Of a DNA stretch of 64,000 bases, positions 19,901 through 28,015 are shown in pieces (the stretch's first letter is position 1; the number at the start of each line of letters is the position of its first letter). The translations under genes and the position numbers were made by a program. The notes under the pieces were generated by a model, which saw nothing but the letters and a program-made list of their open reading frames with translations, searched no databases and was not told the origin of the DNA. Source of the DNA: Variovorax beijingensis (GTDB lineage Bacteria > Pseudomonadota > Gammaproteobacteria > Burkholderiales > Burkholderiaceae_C); assembly GCF_003951285.1 (NCBI RefSeq), contig NZ_RXFQ01000005.1, positions 132,001 through 196,000 of the forward strand, in the 5' to 3' direction.

Positions 19901-22676
19901 AATGGCCGGCGTCGAGCAGCTTGCGCAGCGCGCGCATCAGCCGCGCGATGTCGTCGAAGTGCAGGCCGGTGGTGGGCTCGTCGAACAGGAACAGCGTGCC
20001 CCTGCGCGCGACCGACTGCTTGCTGGCCGTTGCGCTCTTGGCCGCCTCGGCCAGGAAGCCCGCGAGCTTGAGGCGCTGGGCCTCGCCGCCGCTCAATGTG
20101 GGCACGGGCTGGCCGAGCTTGACGTAGTCGAGCCCCACGTCGGAGATCGGCTGCAGCACGCGCAGCACGTCGCGGTCGGCCTCGAACACCGCCGTGGCTT
20201 CGGCCACGGTGAGGTCGAGCACGTCGGCCACGTTGTAGCTCCGGCCCTTGCGCTCGACCTTCACCTCGAGGATCTCGGGGCGGTAGCGCTTGCCGTCGCA
20301 ATCGGGGCAGCGCAGGTACACGTCCGACAGGAACTGCATCTCGACGTGCTCGAAGCCCGAGCCGCCGCAGGTCGGGCAGCGGCCGTCGCCGGAGTTGAAG
20401 CTGAACTTGCTCGCGGTGTAGCCGCGCTGGCGCGAGAGCGCGGCGGTGGCGAAGATCTCGCGGATCGCGTCCCACGCGCCCACGTAGCTCGCAGGGTTCG
20501 ACCGCGCGGTCTTGCCGATCGGCGACTGGTCGACGAAGACCACGTCGCCCAGGTGATCGGCGCCCAGCAGGCGGTCGTGCGCGCCCGGCGTTTCGGTGGC
20601 CTTGCCGAAGTGGCGCATGAGCGCGGGTGCCAGCACGTCCTGGATCAGCGTCGACTTGCCCGAGCCGCTGACGCCGGTCACGCACACCAGCCGCGCAAGC
20701 GGAAACTCGACCGTGATGTTCTTGAGGTTGTGCTCGCGCACGCCTTCGAGGATGAGCCGGTGCGTGTTCTCGCTCACGAGCCGCTTGAAGCCCATGCCGA
20801 TCTTCTTGCGCCCGCCCAGGTACTGGCCGGTGAGCGTGTCGGCATCGCGCAGCTGGTCGGTGCTGCCGTCGAACACGATCTGCCCACCGCGGATGCCGGG
20901 GCCGGGGCCCATGTCGATCACGCGGTCGGCCGCGAGCATCACGGCCGGATCGTGCTCGACCACCACCAGCGTGTTGCCGGCGTCGCGCAGCCGCAGCATG
21001 GCCTCGGTGATGCGGTTCATGTCGCGCGGATGCAGGCCGATGCTGGGCTCGTCGAGCACGAACAGCGTGTTGACCAGCGAGGTGCCGAGCGCCGTGGTGA
21101 GGTTGATGCGCTGCACCTCGCCGCCCGACAGCGTGCGGCTCTGCCGATCGAGCGTGAGGTAGCCGATGCCGACGTCGTGCAGGTAGCGCAGGCGGGTGGT
21201 GATCTCCTCGAACAGCAGCTTCAGCGCCTGCGCCTCGCCTTCGCTCGCGGGGCTGCCGTTGCCGTGGTGCTCCACGCGGTCGAAGAACTTGCGCAGCCGC
21301 TCGATGGGCAGCAGCATCAGGTCGTGCAGGCACAGGCCGGGCAATGCCTCGAGCTGGGCGCGGCTCCACTTCGCGCCGGTGGGCAGGAAGCGCTTGGCGG
21401 GTTCGAGCACGGCGTCGGCGTCGTCCTTGCTGCCGATGCGCCACAGCAGCGGGTCGAGCTTCAGGCGCGCGCCGCTGCACACGGGGCACGGCGTGTAGCT
21501 GCGGTACTTCGACAAGAGCACGCGGATGTGCATCTTGTAGGCCTTGCTCTCCAGGTAGCCGAAGAAGCGGCGCACACCGTACCACTGCTTGTTCCAGTTG
21601 CCTTCCTTGTAGTTGGGCGTGCCCTCGATCACCCAGTGCTTCTGCTCGTCGGTGAGCTTGTTCCACGGCGTGTCGCGCGGAACGCCGGCCGCCTCGGCGT
21701 GGCGCATGAGGTCGTCCTGCGCTTCCTTCCAGGCCGGCGTCTGGATGGTCTTGATGGCGCCGGCGCGCAGCGTGAGCTTGTCGTTGGGGATCACGAGGCC
21801 CAGGTCGACGCCGATCACGCGGCCGAAGCCGCGGCAGGTGTCGCAGGCGCCGACGGCCGAGTTGAACGAGAACATCGACGGGATCGGGTCGGCGTAGCGG
21901 ATGTCGCTCTCGGGGCAGTGCAGGCCGGTGGAGAACTTCCAGACGTCGGCCGCGGCGTTCTCCTCGGCACCCGTGGCATGCACCGTGACCCGCCCGCTGC
22001 CGCGCTTGAGCGCGACCTCGATGGCCTCGACCACGCGCGAACGCTCGGCGCTCGAGATGCGGAAGCGGTCGGCCACCACGTCGAGCATCTTGCGCGGGCC
22101 GGTGGGCGTGGCCACCTCGCGCTCGGCCTGCACGCGCGTGAAGCCGCTGGCCGAGAGCCATTGCGTCACCTCGTCCGCAGAGGTGCCCGCGGGCAACTCG
22201 ACCGGAAACGTGACCACCAGCCGCGGATCGCCCGCCGCGGCCGCCCGCTCGGCGATCTGCGCATAGATGCTGTCGGGCGAGTCGTGGCGCACGGGCAGCG
22301 CGGTCTCGCGGTCGAACAGCTGGGCCGCGCGCGCGTAGAGCAGCTTCAGGTGGTCGTTGAGCTCGGTCATCGTGCCGACCGTGGAGCGCGAGGAACGCAC
22401 CGGGTTGGTCTGGTCGATGGCGATGGCGGGCGGCACGCCCTCCACCCTGTCGACGGCGGGCTTGTCCATGCGGTCCAGGAACTGGCGCGCGTAGGCGGAA
22501 AAGGTCTCCACGTAGCGCCGCTGGCCCTCGGCATAGAGGGTGTCGAAAACGAGGCTCGATTTGCCCGAGCCGCTGGGCCCGGTGACCACGGTCATCTCGC
22601 CGGTGCGGATGTCGAGGTCGAGGTTCTGGAGGTTGTGCTGGCGCGCGCCGCGAATCCGGATGGAGCCCTGTGTCAT
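16923..22676 (-). CDS. uvrA: Double-length UvrA (two UvrA halves fused in tandem)
   Basis: From the ATG at 22676 the protein has about 1917 residues, twice the usual UvrA (about 940). It contains four ABC ATPase cassettes, with four Walker A loops (GPSGSGKSS once, GVSGSGKST three times), paired LSGGE signatures and four EPTIGLH-like Walker B regions. The second half begins near residue 960 at an AREHNLKNL segment that repeats the opening of the first half. CXXC zinc modules (CPTCGGSG, CPDCDGKRY, CPVCSTSY, CPTCEGTR, CPGCDGAG) appear in both. UvrA recognises DNA damage in nucleotide excision repair. Fused forms are known in databases, but whether this acts in repair with UvrB is unproved. AAGG lies seven bases ahead of 22676; an in-frame ATG at 22703 is the alternative. 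It diverges from the binding-protein gene. Confidence 0.88.
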   Translation of the reverse strand: MTQGSIRIRGARQHNLQNLDLDIRTGEMTVVTGPSGSGKSSLVFDTLYAEGQRRYVETFSAYARQFLDRMDKPAVDRVEGVPPAIAIDQTNPVRSSRSTVGTMTELNDHLKLLYARAAQLFDRETALPVRHDSPDSIYAQIAERAAAAGDPRLVVTFPVELPAGTSADEVTQWLSASGFTRVQAEREVATPTGPRKMLDVVADRFRISSAERSRVVEAIEVALKRGSGRVTVHATGAEENAAADVWKFSTGLHCPESDIRYADPIPSMFSFNSAVGACDTCRGFGRVIGVDLGLVIPNDKLTLRAGAIKTIQTPAWKEAQDDLMRHAEAAGVPRDTPWNKLTDEQKHWVIEGTPNYKEGNWNKQWYGVRRFFGYLESKAYKMHIRVLLSKYRSYTPCPVCSGARLKLDPLLWRIGSKDDADAVLEPAKRFLPTGAKWSRAQLEALPGLCLHDLMLLPIERLRKFFDRVEHHGNGSPASEGEAQALKLLFEEITTRLRYLHDVGIGYLTLDRQSRTLSGGEVQRINLTTALGTSLVNTLFVLDEPSIGLHPRDMNRITEAMLRLRDAGNTLVVVEHDPAVMLAADRVIDMGPGPGIRGGQIVFDGSTDQLRDADTLTGQYLGGRKKIGMGFKRLVSENTHRLILEGVREHNLKNITVEFPLARLVCVTGVSGSGKSTLIQDVLAPALMRHFGKATETPGAHDRLLGADHLGDVVFVDQSPIGKTARSNPASYVGAWDAIREIFATAALSRQRGYTASKFSFNSGDGRCPTCGGSGFEHVEMQFLSDVYLRCPDCDGKRYRPEILEVKVERKGRSYNVADVLDLTVAEATAVFEADRDVLRVLQPISDVGLDYVKLGQPVPTLSGGEAQRLKLAGFLAEAAKSATASKQSVARRGTLFLFDEPTTGLHFDDIARLMRALRKLLDAGHSLIVIEHNLDVIRASDWCIDLGPEGGEGGGRVVAEGTPEQLRENRASLTGAALADYDLAIGPEAYKVAERAARRYIANAKTAPGSHAIEIVNAREHNLKNLSVNIPRGKFSVVTGVSGSGKSTLAFDILFNEGQRRYLESLNAYARSIVQPAGRPEVDAVYGIPPTVAIEQRLSRGGRKSTVGTTTEVWHFLRLLYVKLGIQHCIHDGAAVQPQTPDSIAAQLMRNFKGQHIGLLAPLVSNRKGVYTELADWARPRGFTHLRVDGEFLPTTGFPRIDRFKEHSIELPVASLDVLPSKETELREALTKALEHGKGVVHVLSQLDGLKAAMMAGVSASGIGRVNVFSTLRACPVCSTSYAELDPRLFSYNSKHGWCPDCVGTGVKLSKDQRKVFDDSIRDDDNKGREQTFAEPEIEDLADTACPTCEGTRLNATARAVGFGASPADGMGGIGITELARMSVTEVRQWFEGLALTGREAEIARDLVPEIKSRLEFLEEVGLGYLTLDRGAPTLSGGEAQRIRLAAQLGSNLQGVCYVLDEPTIGLHARDNQILLDALHKLGDKGNTLVVVEHDEDTIRRADHIIDIGPSAGKRGGRLVAEGSVADIQKAGDSQTGRYLRDAIKHPLQARRLIPSPDPKAQDSGQWLTVHGAGLHNLQDVTATLPLHRLVVVTGVSGSGKSTLARDVLLASVHGIVVQRMTKAGRDADAAGKRPAWSGCERVEGYETIDRVLEVDQTPIGKTPRSCPATYIGFWDTIRKLFADTLEAKARGYGPARFSFNTGEGRCPGCDGAGVRTIEMSFLPDVKVPCEVCHGARFNPETLAVSWRGKSIGEVLQMEVDEAVEFFAAMPSISHPLQLLKDVGLGYLTLGQPSPTLSGGEAQRIKLVTELSKVRDDVTRRGQKAPHTLYVLDEPTVGLHMADVEKLIHVLHRLVNGGHSVVVIEHDLDLIAEADWIIDLGPEGGNAGGRIVAAAPPEEVVRLGTHTGVALAPVLAR

Positions 22677-22778
22677 GAATGCCTTGGGGGGTGGGGCAAA
22701 CATTCTAGGGAGTGGCCGATGACGTATTCGTGCACTCCGTCACATGGTCCGCGCCCGTGCAGGGGTTTGTACCGATTC

Positions 22779-22791
22779 AGTGATTGTCACT
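22779..22791. promoter_or_regulatory. Palindrome AGTGA-TTG-TCACT upstream of the first binding protein
   Basis: A perfect 5-bp inverted repeat with a three-base centre lies 57 bp before the start codon. The same arms recur upstream of the adjacent paralogous gene at 24019-24031 at nearly the same distance, which argues for a shared operator. The binding regulator is not identifiable here. Confidence 0.5.
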
Positions 22792-22847
22792 TCATGTAAC
22801 AAATAGCACCTTCGTTTACGTTCCTATCCGCACTTGAAAGTTATTCC

Positions 22848-23954
22848 ATGAACAAGCTGCACGTTCTTTGCGCCGCCCTGCTTGCAGTGGCCGCGACGTC
22901 CGCGCCGGCCCAGATCCTGATCGGCCAGACGGCGGGCATGACCGGCTCGGTGGCCGCCAGCGTGAATGAAACCATCGGCGGCGCCCAGCTGGTGATCGAC
23001 GCCGCGAACGCCCAGGGCGGCATCCACGGCGAGAAGATCGAGGTGCTGCGCATGGACGACGGCTTCGACGTCAAGCGCGCCAGCGAGAACGCCCGCGTGC
23101 TGATCGAGGAGAAGAAGGTGGCGGCGCTCTTCATGAGCCGCGGCACGCCGCATTCGCAGGCCATCATCCCGTGGCTCGACAAGCACGACGTGCCCCTGAT
23201 CGGCCCCTCCACCGGGGCCATGGTGCTGCACAAGCCGGTGCAAAAGCACGTGTTCAACGTGCGCGCCACCTACCAGCGCGAAGCCGAGAAGGCGATCCAG
23301 CACCTGCTCACCACCGGCATCGCGCGCATCGCCGTGGTCCACGTGACCGATTCGTTCGGGCAGGACGCGCTCGAGGGCGCCATGACCGGCTTCGCCAAGG
23401 CGCAGGCCAAACCCATCGTGACCGTGCCGGCCGACCGCGAAAAGCCCGACTACAAGGTCATCGTGCCGGCCATCAGGGACGCCAATGCGCAGGCGGTGCT
23501 GTGGATCGGCTCGGGCGTTGCCGTGGTCGAGGGCATCAAGGCGCTGCGCGCCTCCGGCTCGGCCGCGCAGGTGGTCACCCTGTCGAACAACGCCTCGTCG
23601 GGTTTCATCAAGCAGCTGGGCGATGCGAGCAAGGGCGTGATCGTGACCCAGGTGTTCCCGAACGAGCGCTCCATCAGCTACCCCATGGTCAAGGAAGCGC
23701 TGGCGCTGGCACGCGCCAAGGGCCAGGCCGAGCTGTCGCCGGCCGCGCTCGAGGGCTTTGCCTCGGCCAAGGTGCTGGTCGAGGCGCTGCGCCGCGCCGG
23801 CCCCAAGCCCACGCGCGCCAAGGTGCTGGCGGCGCTCGAGAGCCTGCGCGGCTACGACCTCGGCGGGCTCGAGATCAGCTATTCGCCGCAGGACCATTCG
23901 GGCATCGACTTCGCCGACCTGGCGATCATCAGCGACGGCCGTTTCAAGCGCTGA
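22848..23954 (+). CDS. Branched-chain-amino-acid-type periplasmic binding protein, copy 1
   Basis: The 368-residue protein has a signal peptide (about residues 1-22, cleaved near APAQ) and the Leu/Ile/Val-binding (type 1 periplasmic binding) fold: ILIGQTAGMTGSVAASV at the mature start, an NAQGGIHGEKIEV segment and a GPSTGAM hinge region. It would bind a small solute in the periplasm for a LivHMGF-like importer or a sensor. No permease or ATPase is nearby, so it is an orphan receptor. It is clearly paralogous to the next gene along its whole length and has the same upstream palindrome. Ligand unknown. Confidence 0.9.
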   Translation: MNKLHVLCAALLAVAATSAPAQILIGQTAGMTGSVAASVNETIGGAQLVIDAANAQGGIHGEKIEVLRMDDGFDVKRASENARVLIEEKKVAALFMSRGTPHSQAIIPWLDKHDVPLIGPSTGAMVLHKPVQKHVFNVRATYQREAEKAIQHLLTTGIARIAVVHVTDSFGQDALEGAMTGFAKAQAKPIVTVPADREKPDYKVIVPAIRDANAQAVLWIGSGVAVVEGIKALRASGSAAQVVTLSNNASSGFIKQLGDASKGVIVTQVFPNERSISYPMVKEALALARAKGQAELSPAALEGFASAKVLVEALRRAGPKPTRAKVLAALESLRGYDLGGLEISYSPQDHSGIDFADLAIISDGRFKR

Positions 23955-24018
23955 GCGCGGGCGCTGGCGGCAGCGCCAGGGCGCTGGGAACTATGGTTTG
24001 ACAGGGTTTCCACGAGCG

Positions 24019-24031
24019 AGTGAATGTCACT
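24019..24031. promoter_or_regulatory. Palindrome AGTGA-ATG-TCACT upstream of the second binding protein
   Basis: This is the counterpart of the site at 22779-22791: identical 5-bp arms, then TT, 61 bp before the start of the paralogous gene. Its conservation in the gap between the paralogs, while the rest of the gap differs, suggests it is bound by a regulator. Confidence 0.5.
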
Positions 24032-24091
24032 TGCGGCAACACATTACACATCTTCTGACAGAAGCATCCGCTTCGCCCAAAGGCCTGTTCG

Positions 24092-25207
24092 ATGATGAAG
24101 ATGTTGTCCACGTCCCGTGCTGTTGCGCTGCTCTTCGCCCTGTCCGCCCTCGGCGCGTCGGCGCAGATCGTGATCGGCCAGTCGGCCGACCTGTCGGGGC
24201 CCGTGGCCGCCAGCGTGAAGGAAACCATCATGGGCTCGCAGCTGGTCATCGACCAGGTCAACGCCCAGGGCGGCATCAACGGCGAGCAGGTCGAGGTGAT
24301 CCGGCTGGACGACGGCCTGGACGCCAAGCGCTCGCTCGAGAACACGCGCATCCTGATCGAGGACAAGAAGGTGCTGGCGCTGCTGCTCAACCGCGGCACG
24401 CCCAACACCCTGGCTGTCATTCCGCTGCTCGACAAGCACGGCGTGGCGCTGGTGGGCCCCTCCACCGGCGCGATGGCGCTGCACAAGCCGCTGCAGAAGA
24501 ACATCTTCAACGTACGCTCGACCTACCAGCGCGAGGCTGAAAAGGCGGTGCAGCACCTGCACACCACGGGCATCCAGCGCATTGCCGTGGTGCAGGCCGA
24601 CGACTCGTTCGGCAAGGACGCGATGGAAGGCGCGAGCAAGGGCTTCGAGAAGGCCGGGCTCGCACCGGCCGTGCTGGCGCTGGCCGACCGCAGCAAGCCC
24701 GACTATTCGACGATCGTGCCGCAGCTGGTCAGGGCCAATGCGCAGGCCGTGCTGTGGATCGGATCGGGCACCGCGGTGACCGAAGGCGTGAAGGCGCTGC
24801 GGGCCGCGGGCTCGGCGGCGCAGATCATCACGCTGTCGAACAACGCGGCCTCGGGCTTCATCAAGGAACTCGGCTCGGCCAGCGCCGGCGTGATCGTCAC
24901 GCAGGTGCTGCCCTACGAGCGCTCGTTCGGCCATCCGCTGATCAAGGAAGCGATGGCGCTCGCCAAGGCCAAGGGGCAGACCGAGCTGTCGCCCGCGCTG
25001 CTCGAAGGCTTCGTCGCCACCAAGGTGATGGTGGAGGCGCTGCGCCGCACGGGCCCCAAGCCCACGCGCGCCCGGCTGATTGCCACGCTCAACAGCCTCC
25101 AGTACGACCTGGGCGGCAACATCGACGTGAGCTACTCGCCGACGGACCACACGGGCATCGACTACGTCGACCTGTCGATCGTCAGCGAAGGCCGCTTCAA
25201 GCGCTGA
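24092..25207 (+). CDS. Branched-chain-amino-acid-type periplasmic binding protein, copy 2
   Basis: The 371-residue paralog of the preceding gene has a signal peptide (cleavage near GASAQ) followed by IVIGQSADLSGPVAASVKET. The two proteins align end to end, including the shared GPSTGAM, HKP-Q-K and STYQREAEKA/ATYQREAEKA segments and the identical C-terminal GRFKR, so they arose by tandem duplication. ATGs at 24092 and 24095 are both usable. It is an orphan receptor with no transporter partner in the window. Differences in the pocket might give a different ligand; this cannot be resolved by eye. Confidence 0.9.
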   Translation: MMKMLSTSRAVALLFALSALGASAQIVIGQSADLSGPVAASVKETIMGSQLVIDQVNAQGGINGEQVEVIRLDDGLDAKRSLENTRILIEDKKVLALLLNRGTPNTLAVIPLLDKHGVALVGPSTGAMALHKPLQKNIFNVRSTYQREAEKAVQHLHTTGIQRIAVVQADDSFGKDAMEGASKGFEKAGLAPAVLALADRSKPDYSTIVPQLVRANAQAVLWIGSGTAVTEGVKALRAAGSAAQIITLSNNAASGFIKELGSASAGVIVTQVLPYERSFGHPLIKEAMALAKAKGQTELSPALLEGFVATKVMVEALRRTGPKPTRARLIATLNSLQYDLGGNIDVSYSPTDHTGIDYVDLSIVSEGRFKR

Positions 25208-25239
25208 TCGCCGCCGCGCGGGCGCCTTGACTTACTTGG

Positions 25240-25386
25240 TTACTTGGGTGCGGCAGCGGGCGCGGGCTCGTGCGTCGTGTCGCCGCCGTGCTTCTCGCCC
25301 GACATGTCGATCTTGTCGCCGGCTTGCGAGATGACGTACAGGGCAATGGCGGCAAAGATGACGAAGCCGACAACGAGTTTCCACAT
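25240..25386 (-). CDS. Small single-span membrane protein, unknown function
   Basis: The 48-residue product has one hydrophobic segment (about residues 3-20, LVVGFVIFAAIALYVIS) followed by a hydrophilic tail rich in His, Lys, Asp and Pro-Ala (GEKHGGDTTHEPAPAAAPK). AGGAG eight bases ahead of the ATG at 25386 makes translation credible and excludes the longer open frame. I do not recognise a family. It follows the symporter gene on the same strand but is separated from it by a terminator. Confidence 0.6.
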   Translation of the reverse strand: MWKLVVGFVIFAAIALYVISQAGDKIDMSGEKHGGDTTHEPAPAAAPK

Positions 25387-25426
25387 GGGTTCTGTCTCCT
25401 GATGGGGGGGATTGCGAGGGTTCAAG

Positions 25427-25461
25427 AAAAGGGCCTCATGCCGACGGCATGAAGCCCCTTT
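25427..25461 (-). terminator. Terminator after the MHS symporter gene
   Basis: Arms GGGCCTCATGC and GCATGAAGCCC form a stem with one mismatch (25431-25441 with 25447-25457) around a short loop. Read on the minus strand, a TTTTCTT run follows. It sits between the symporter stop and the small membrane-protein gene. Confidence 0.75.
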
Positions 25462-25509
25462 GTTGAACGGAGGGCCGGCTTGTCGCCACCCTCCTGTCCG
25501 GAACACGCG

Positions 25510-27204
25510 TCAGTCGTTCGCGTAGATGTCGACGTCCTTGGTTTCGCGGATGAACAGCGTACCGATGACCAGGGTCATGGCCGCGATGATGATCGGGTAC
25601 CAGAGGCCGTTGTACATGTTGCCGGTGGTCGCCACGATCGCGAACGCGGTGGTCGGCAGCAATCCGCCGAACCAGCCGTTGCCGATGTGGTACGGCAGGC
25701 TCATCGAGGTGTAGCGGATGCGCGTGGGGAACAGTTCGACCAGCATCGCGGCGATGGGGCCGTAGACCATCGTGACCAGCAGCACCAGCCAGAACAGCAG
25801 CGCGACGACCATCACCTTGTTCATCTTGGCGGGGTCGGCCTTGGCGGGATAGCCGGCCACCTTCAGGTCTTCGGCCACACCCTTCTTGAAGGCGGCAATC
25901 TCCTTGGCGGAGGCTTCGTCGAATTTCAGGTTGACCACGTTGCCGACCGGTGCCTCGATGGTCTTGTCGCCGATCTTGACGATGGCCTTGGAGCCGGGCG
26001 CGCCTTCGACGTTGTCGTAGCTCACCGAGTTCTGCACCAGGTAGCGCTTGGCGATGTCGCACGAGCTTCTGAAGTCGATCTCGCGCGCCACCGGGTTGCC
26101 CTGGAACGAGCACGACTTCGGATCCGCCGTCACCGTGACGCCGGCGGTTGCCTGCGCGCGGGCCAGGTCGGGGTTGGCGTATTCCGTGATCATCTTGAAG
26201 ACCGGGAAGTAGGTCACCACGGCCAGCAGGCAGCCCGCCATGATGATCGGCTTGCGGCCGATCTTGTCCGAGAGCGTGCCGAACACCACGAAGAACGGCG
26301 TGCCGATCAGCAGCGAGGCGGCGATCATCAGGTTGGCGGTGGTGCCGTCGACCTTCAGTTGCTGCGTCAGGAAGAACAGCGCGTAGAACTGTCCCGTGTA
26401 CCAGACCACGGCCTGGCCGGCGGTCAGGCCGATCAGGGCCAGGATCACGATCTTGAGGTTCTTCCACTGGCCGAAGGATTCGGACAGCGGCGCCTTCGAG
26501 GTCTTGCCCTCGGCCTTCATCTTCTGGAAGGCGGGCGATTCGCTCAGCGAGAGGCGGATCCACACCGAGATGCCGAGCAATGCGATCGACACCAGGAACG
26601 GAACGCGCCAGCCCCAGTCGCCGAACGCCTGCTCGCCGAGCCAGGTGCGCACGCCCAGGATCACCAGCAGGCTCAGGAACAGCCCGAGCGTGGCGGTGGT
26701 CTGGATCCACGAGGTGTAGGCGCCGCGCTTGCCGTGCGGCGAGTGCTCGGCCACGTAGGTGGCGGCACCGCCGTACTCGCCGCCGAGCGCGAGGCCCTGC
26801 AGCATGCGCAGCGCGATCAGGATCACCGGCGCCGCGACGCCGATGGTCGCGTAGCTGGGCAAGAGGCCGACGATGAAGGTCGACAGGCCCATGATCAGGA
26901 TCGTGACCAGGAAGGTGTACTTGCGCCCGATCATGTCGCCGAGCCGGCCGAACACGATGGCGCCGAACGGCCGCACCAGGAAGCCCGCGGCAAACGCCAG
27001 CAGCGCGAAGATGAAGGCTGCGCCTGCATCCAGGCCGCTGAAGAACTGCTTCGCGATGATCGCGGCCAGCGAACCGTAAAGGTAGAAGTCGTACCACTCG
27101 AACACCGTGCCAAGGGAGGAAGCGAAGATGACCTTCTTTTCCTCCGAGGACATGGGCCGGGGGGCCGGATGCGGCACCCCCCTCGAATCCAGTGTTGCTG
27201 CCAT
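25510..27204 (-). CDS. MFS transporter of the MHS (metabolite:H+ symporter) family
   Basis: The 564-residue protein shows the MHS signature SSLGTVFEWYDFYLYG near residue 30, the RPFGAIVFGRLGDMIGRK loop after the second membrane segment and GGEYGGAATYVAEHSP. These match the ProP/KgtP/shikimate-type symporters that carry organic acids or betaines with protons. An unusual hydrophilic stretch of about 110 residues (about 360-470, with two Cys in CSFQGNP and SSCDIAKRY) interrupts the C-terminal half; standard members are about 430-500 residues. The ATG at 27204 has AGGAG 12 bases upstream. Substrate unknown. Confidence 0.87.
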   Translation of the reverse strand: MAATLDSRGVPHPAPRPMSSEEKKVIFASSLGTVFEWYDFYLYGSLAAIIAKQFFSGLDAGAAFIFALLAFAAGFLVRPFGAIVFGRLGDMIGRKYTFLVTILIMGLSTFIVGLLPSYATIGVAAPVILIALRMLQGLALGGEYGGAATYVAEHSPHGKRGAYTSWIQTTATLGLFLSLLVILGVRTWLGEQAFGDWGWRVPFLVSIALLGISVWIRLSLSESPAFQKMKAEGKTSKAPLSESFGQWKNLKIVILALIGLTAGQAVVWYTGQFYALFFLTQQLKVDGTTANLMIAASLLIGTPFFVVFGTLSDKIGRKPIIMAGCLLAVVTYFPVFKMITEYANPDLARAQATAGVTVTADPKSCSFQGNPVAREIDFRSSCDIAKRYLVQNSVSYDNVEGAPGSKAIVKIGDKTIEAPVGNVVNLKFDEASAKEIAAFKKGVAEDLKVAGYPAKADPAKMNKVMVVALLFWLVLLVTMVYGPIAAMLVELFPTRIRYTSMSLPYHIGNGWFGGLLPTTAFAIVATTGNMYNGLWYPIIIAAMTLVIGTLFIRETKDVDIYAND

Positions 27205-27321
27205 TTGCGTCGTCTCCTGTGTATGCGTTCGGTCGGCCCCGGCATTCGAGACCGTGAAGCATTCTTGGAGGCGCGACTGACCCGAGCCTTTCGCGAAACT
27301 GAACCGACGCTTACGGATTAA

Positions 27322-27349
27322 GGTGAAACCCGCGGGGTCCGTTTCAGCC
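27322..27349. other. Inverted repeat upstream of the symporter gene
   Basis: GGTGAAAC (27322-27329) and GTTTCAGCC (27341-27349) form an imperfect stem around an 11-base GC-rich loop, 118 bp ahead of the symporter start and 22 bp past the isomerase stop. No clear T-run follows, so it may be a weak terminator or an operator. Confidence 0.35.
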
Positions 27350-27370
27350 TGTAAGAAATCGGCCGCTTTC

Positions 27371-28015
27371 TCAGCTTTTGCTGCTTCGCAGCAAGGACGG
27401 CCGCTGGTCGGCCGCGGCCCATTGCGGGCCGTCGAACCATGCATCGCCGGCCAGGCAGGCACGCAGCATCGCGAGGCCGTCGAAGCCCCAGAACAGGCGG
27501 CCGTCGACCACGAAGGCCGGCGTGCCGAACACGCCGGCTTGCAGGGCTTCGTCGGTGTTGCGCTTGAGCAGCGCCTTGTTCTCGTCGCCGTTCATGTCGC
27601 GCTTCGGTTCCAGCTGCGCCGCCAGCGCAGCCAGGCGCGCGGCATCGCCGGCTTCTTCGCCGCCGCGCCACACGTTGCGCAGGATGGTCTCGGCCACCAG
27701 GCGGCTGATGCTGCCGTCGTCCGACGTCGACAGCGCGAGCCGCAGGTGCGGCAGCGGGTTGTACGGGTGCGAGGCCGGCATTTCGATGTGAATGCCGTTC
27801 GCATGGCCGAGCCAGAGCACATGGCGGTAGGTCCAGCTGCGCTTGGCGGGAATCTCGGCCGGGCCGAGCTGGCCGTGGTGCTTGAGGATCGCGCCGAGCA
27901 GCACCGGCTTGTAGGCCACGCTGCAGCTGAGGCCCTCGAGCGCCTGGGGCAGGTGCTCGAACGCAAGGTGCGCATAGGGCGAGATGAAGTCGAGGTAGAA
28001 GTCGATGTGCTTCAT
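27371..28015 (-). CDS. 2-hydroxychromene-2-carboxylate isomerase (DsbA/GST-kappa fold)
   Basis: The 214-residue protein belongs to the DsbA-like thioredoxin-fold isomerases. FYLDFISPYAHLA at residues 6-18 holds the expected active Ser (Ser12) for glutathione activation, and GVFGTPAFVVDGRLFWGFD near residue 167 is the cis-Pro region. Family members act in naphthalene-type aromatic breakdown, but many relatives are general glutathione-dependent enzymes and no ring-cleavage genes are nearby. AGGAG precedes the ATG, which overlaps the stop of the DUF1289 gene (ATGA). Confidence 0.85.
   Translation of the reverse strand: MKHIDFYLDFISPYAHLAFEHLPQALEGLSCSVAYKPVLLGAILKHHGQLGPAEIPAKRSWTYRHVLWLGHANGIHIEMPASHPYNPLPHLRLALSTSDDGSISRLVAETILRNVWRGGEEAGDAARLAALAAQLEPKRDMNGDENKALLKRNTDEALQAGVFGTPAFVVDGRLFWGFDGLAMLRACLAGDAWFDGPQWAAADQRPSLLRSSKS

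Noticed and set aside
16959..22799. A 1946-codon plus-strand frame opposite the uvrA gene
   Set aside because: It is the shadow of uvrA in high-GC DNA; the minus-strand frame has the UvrA motifs and the plus-strand one has low-complexity Arg/Ala/His/Leu-rich sequence.
22805..22825. CGTTTACGTT near the first binding-protein gene as a LiuR half-site
   Set aside because: It matches only one half of the palindrome and lacks the symmetric partner.
23998..24026. TTGACA with 17-bp spacing as a sigma-70 promoter for the second receptor
   Set aside because: The -10 candidate TGAATG is a poor match, so I do not claim a promoter.
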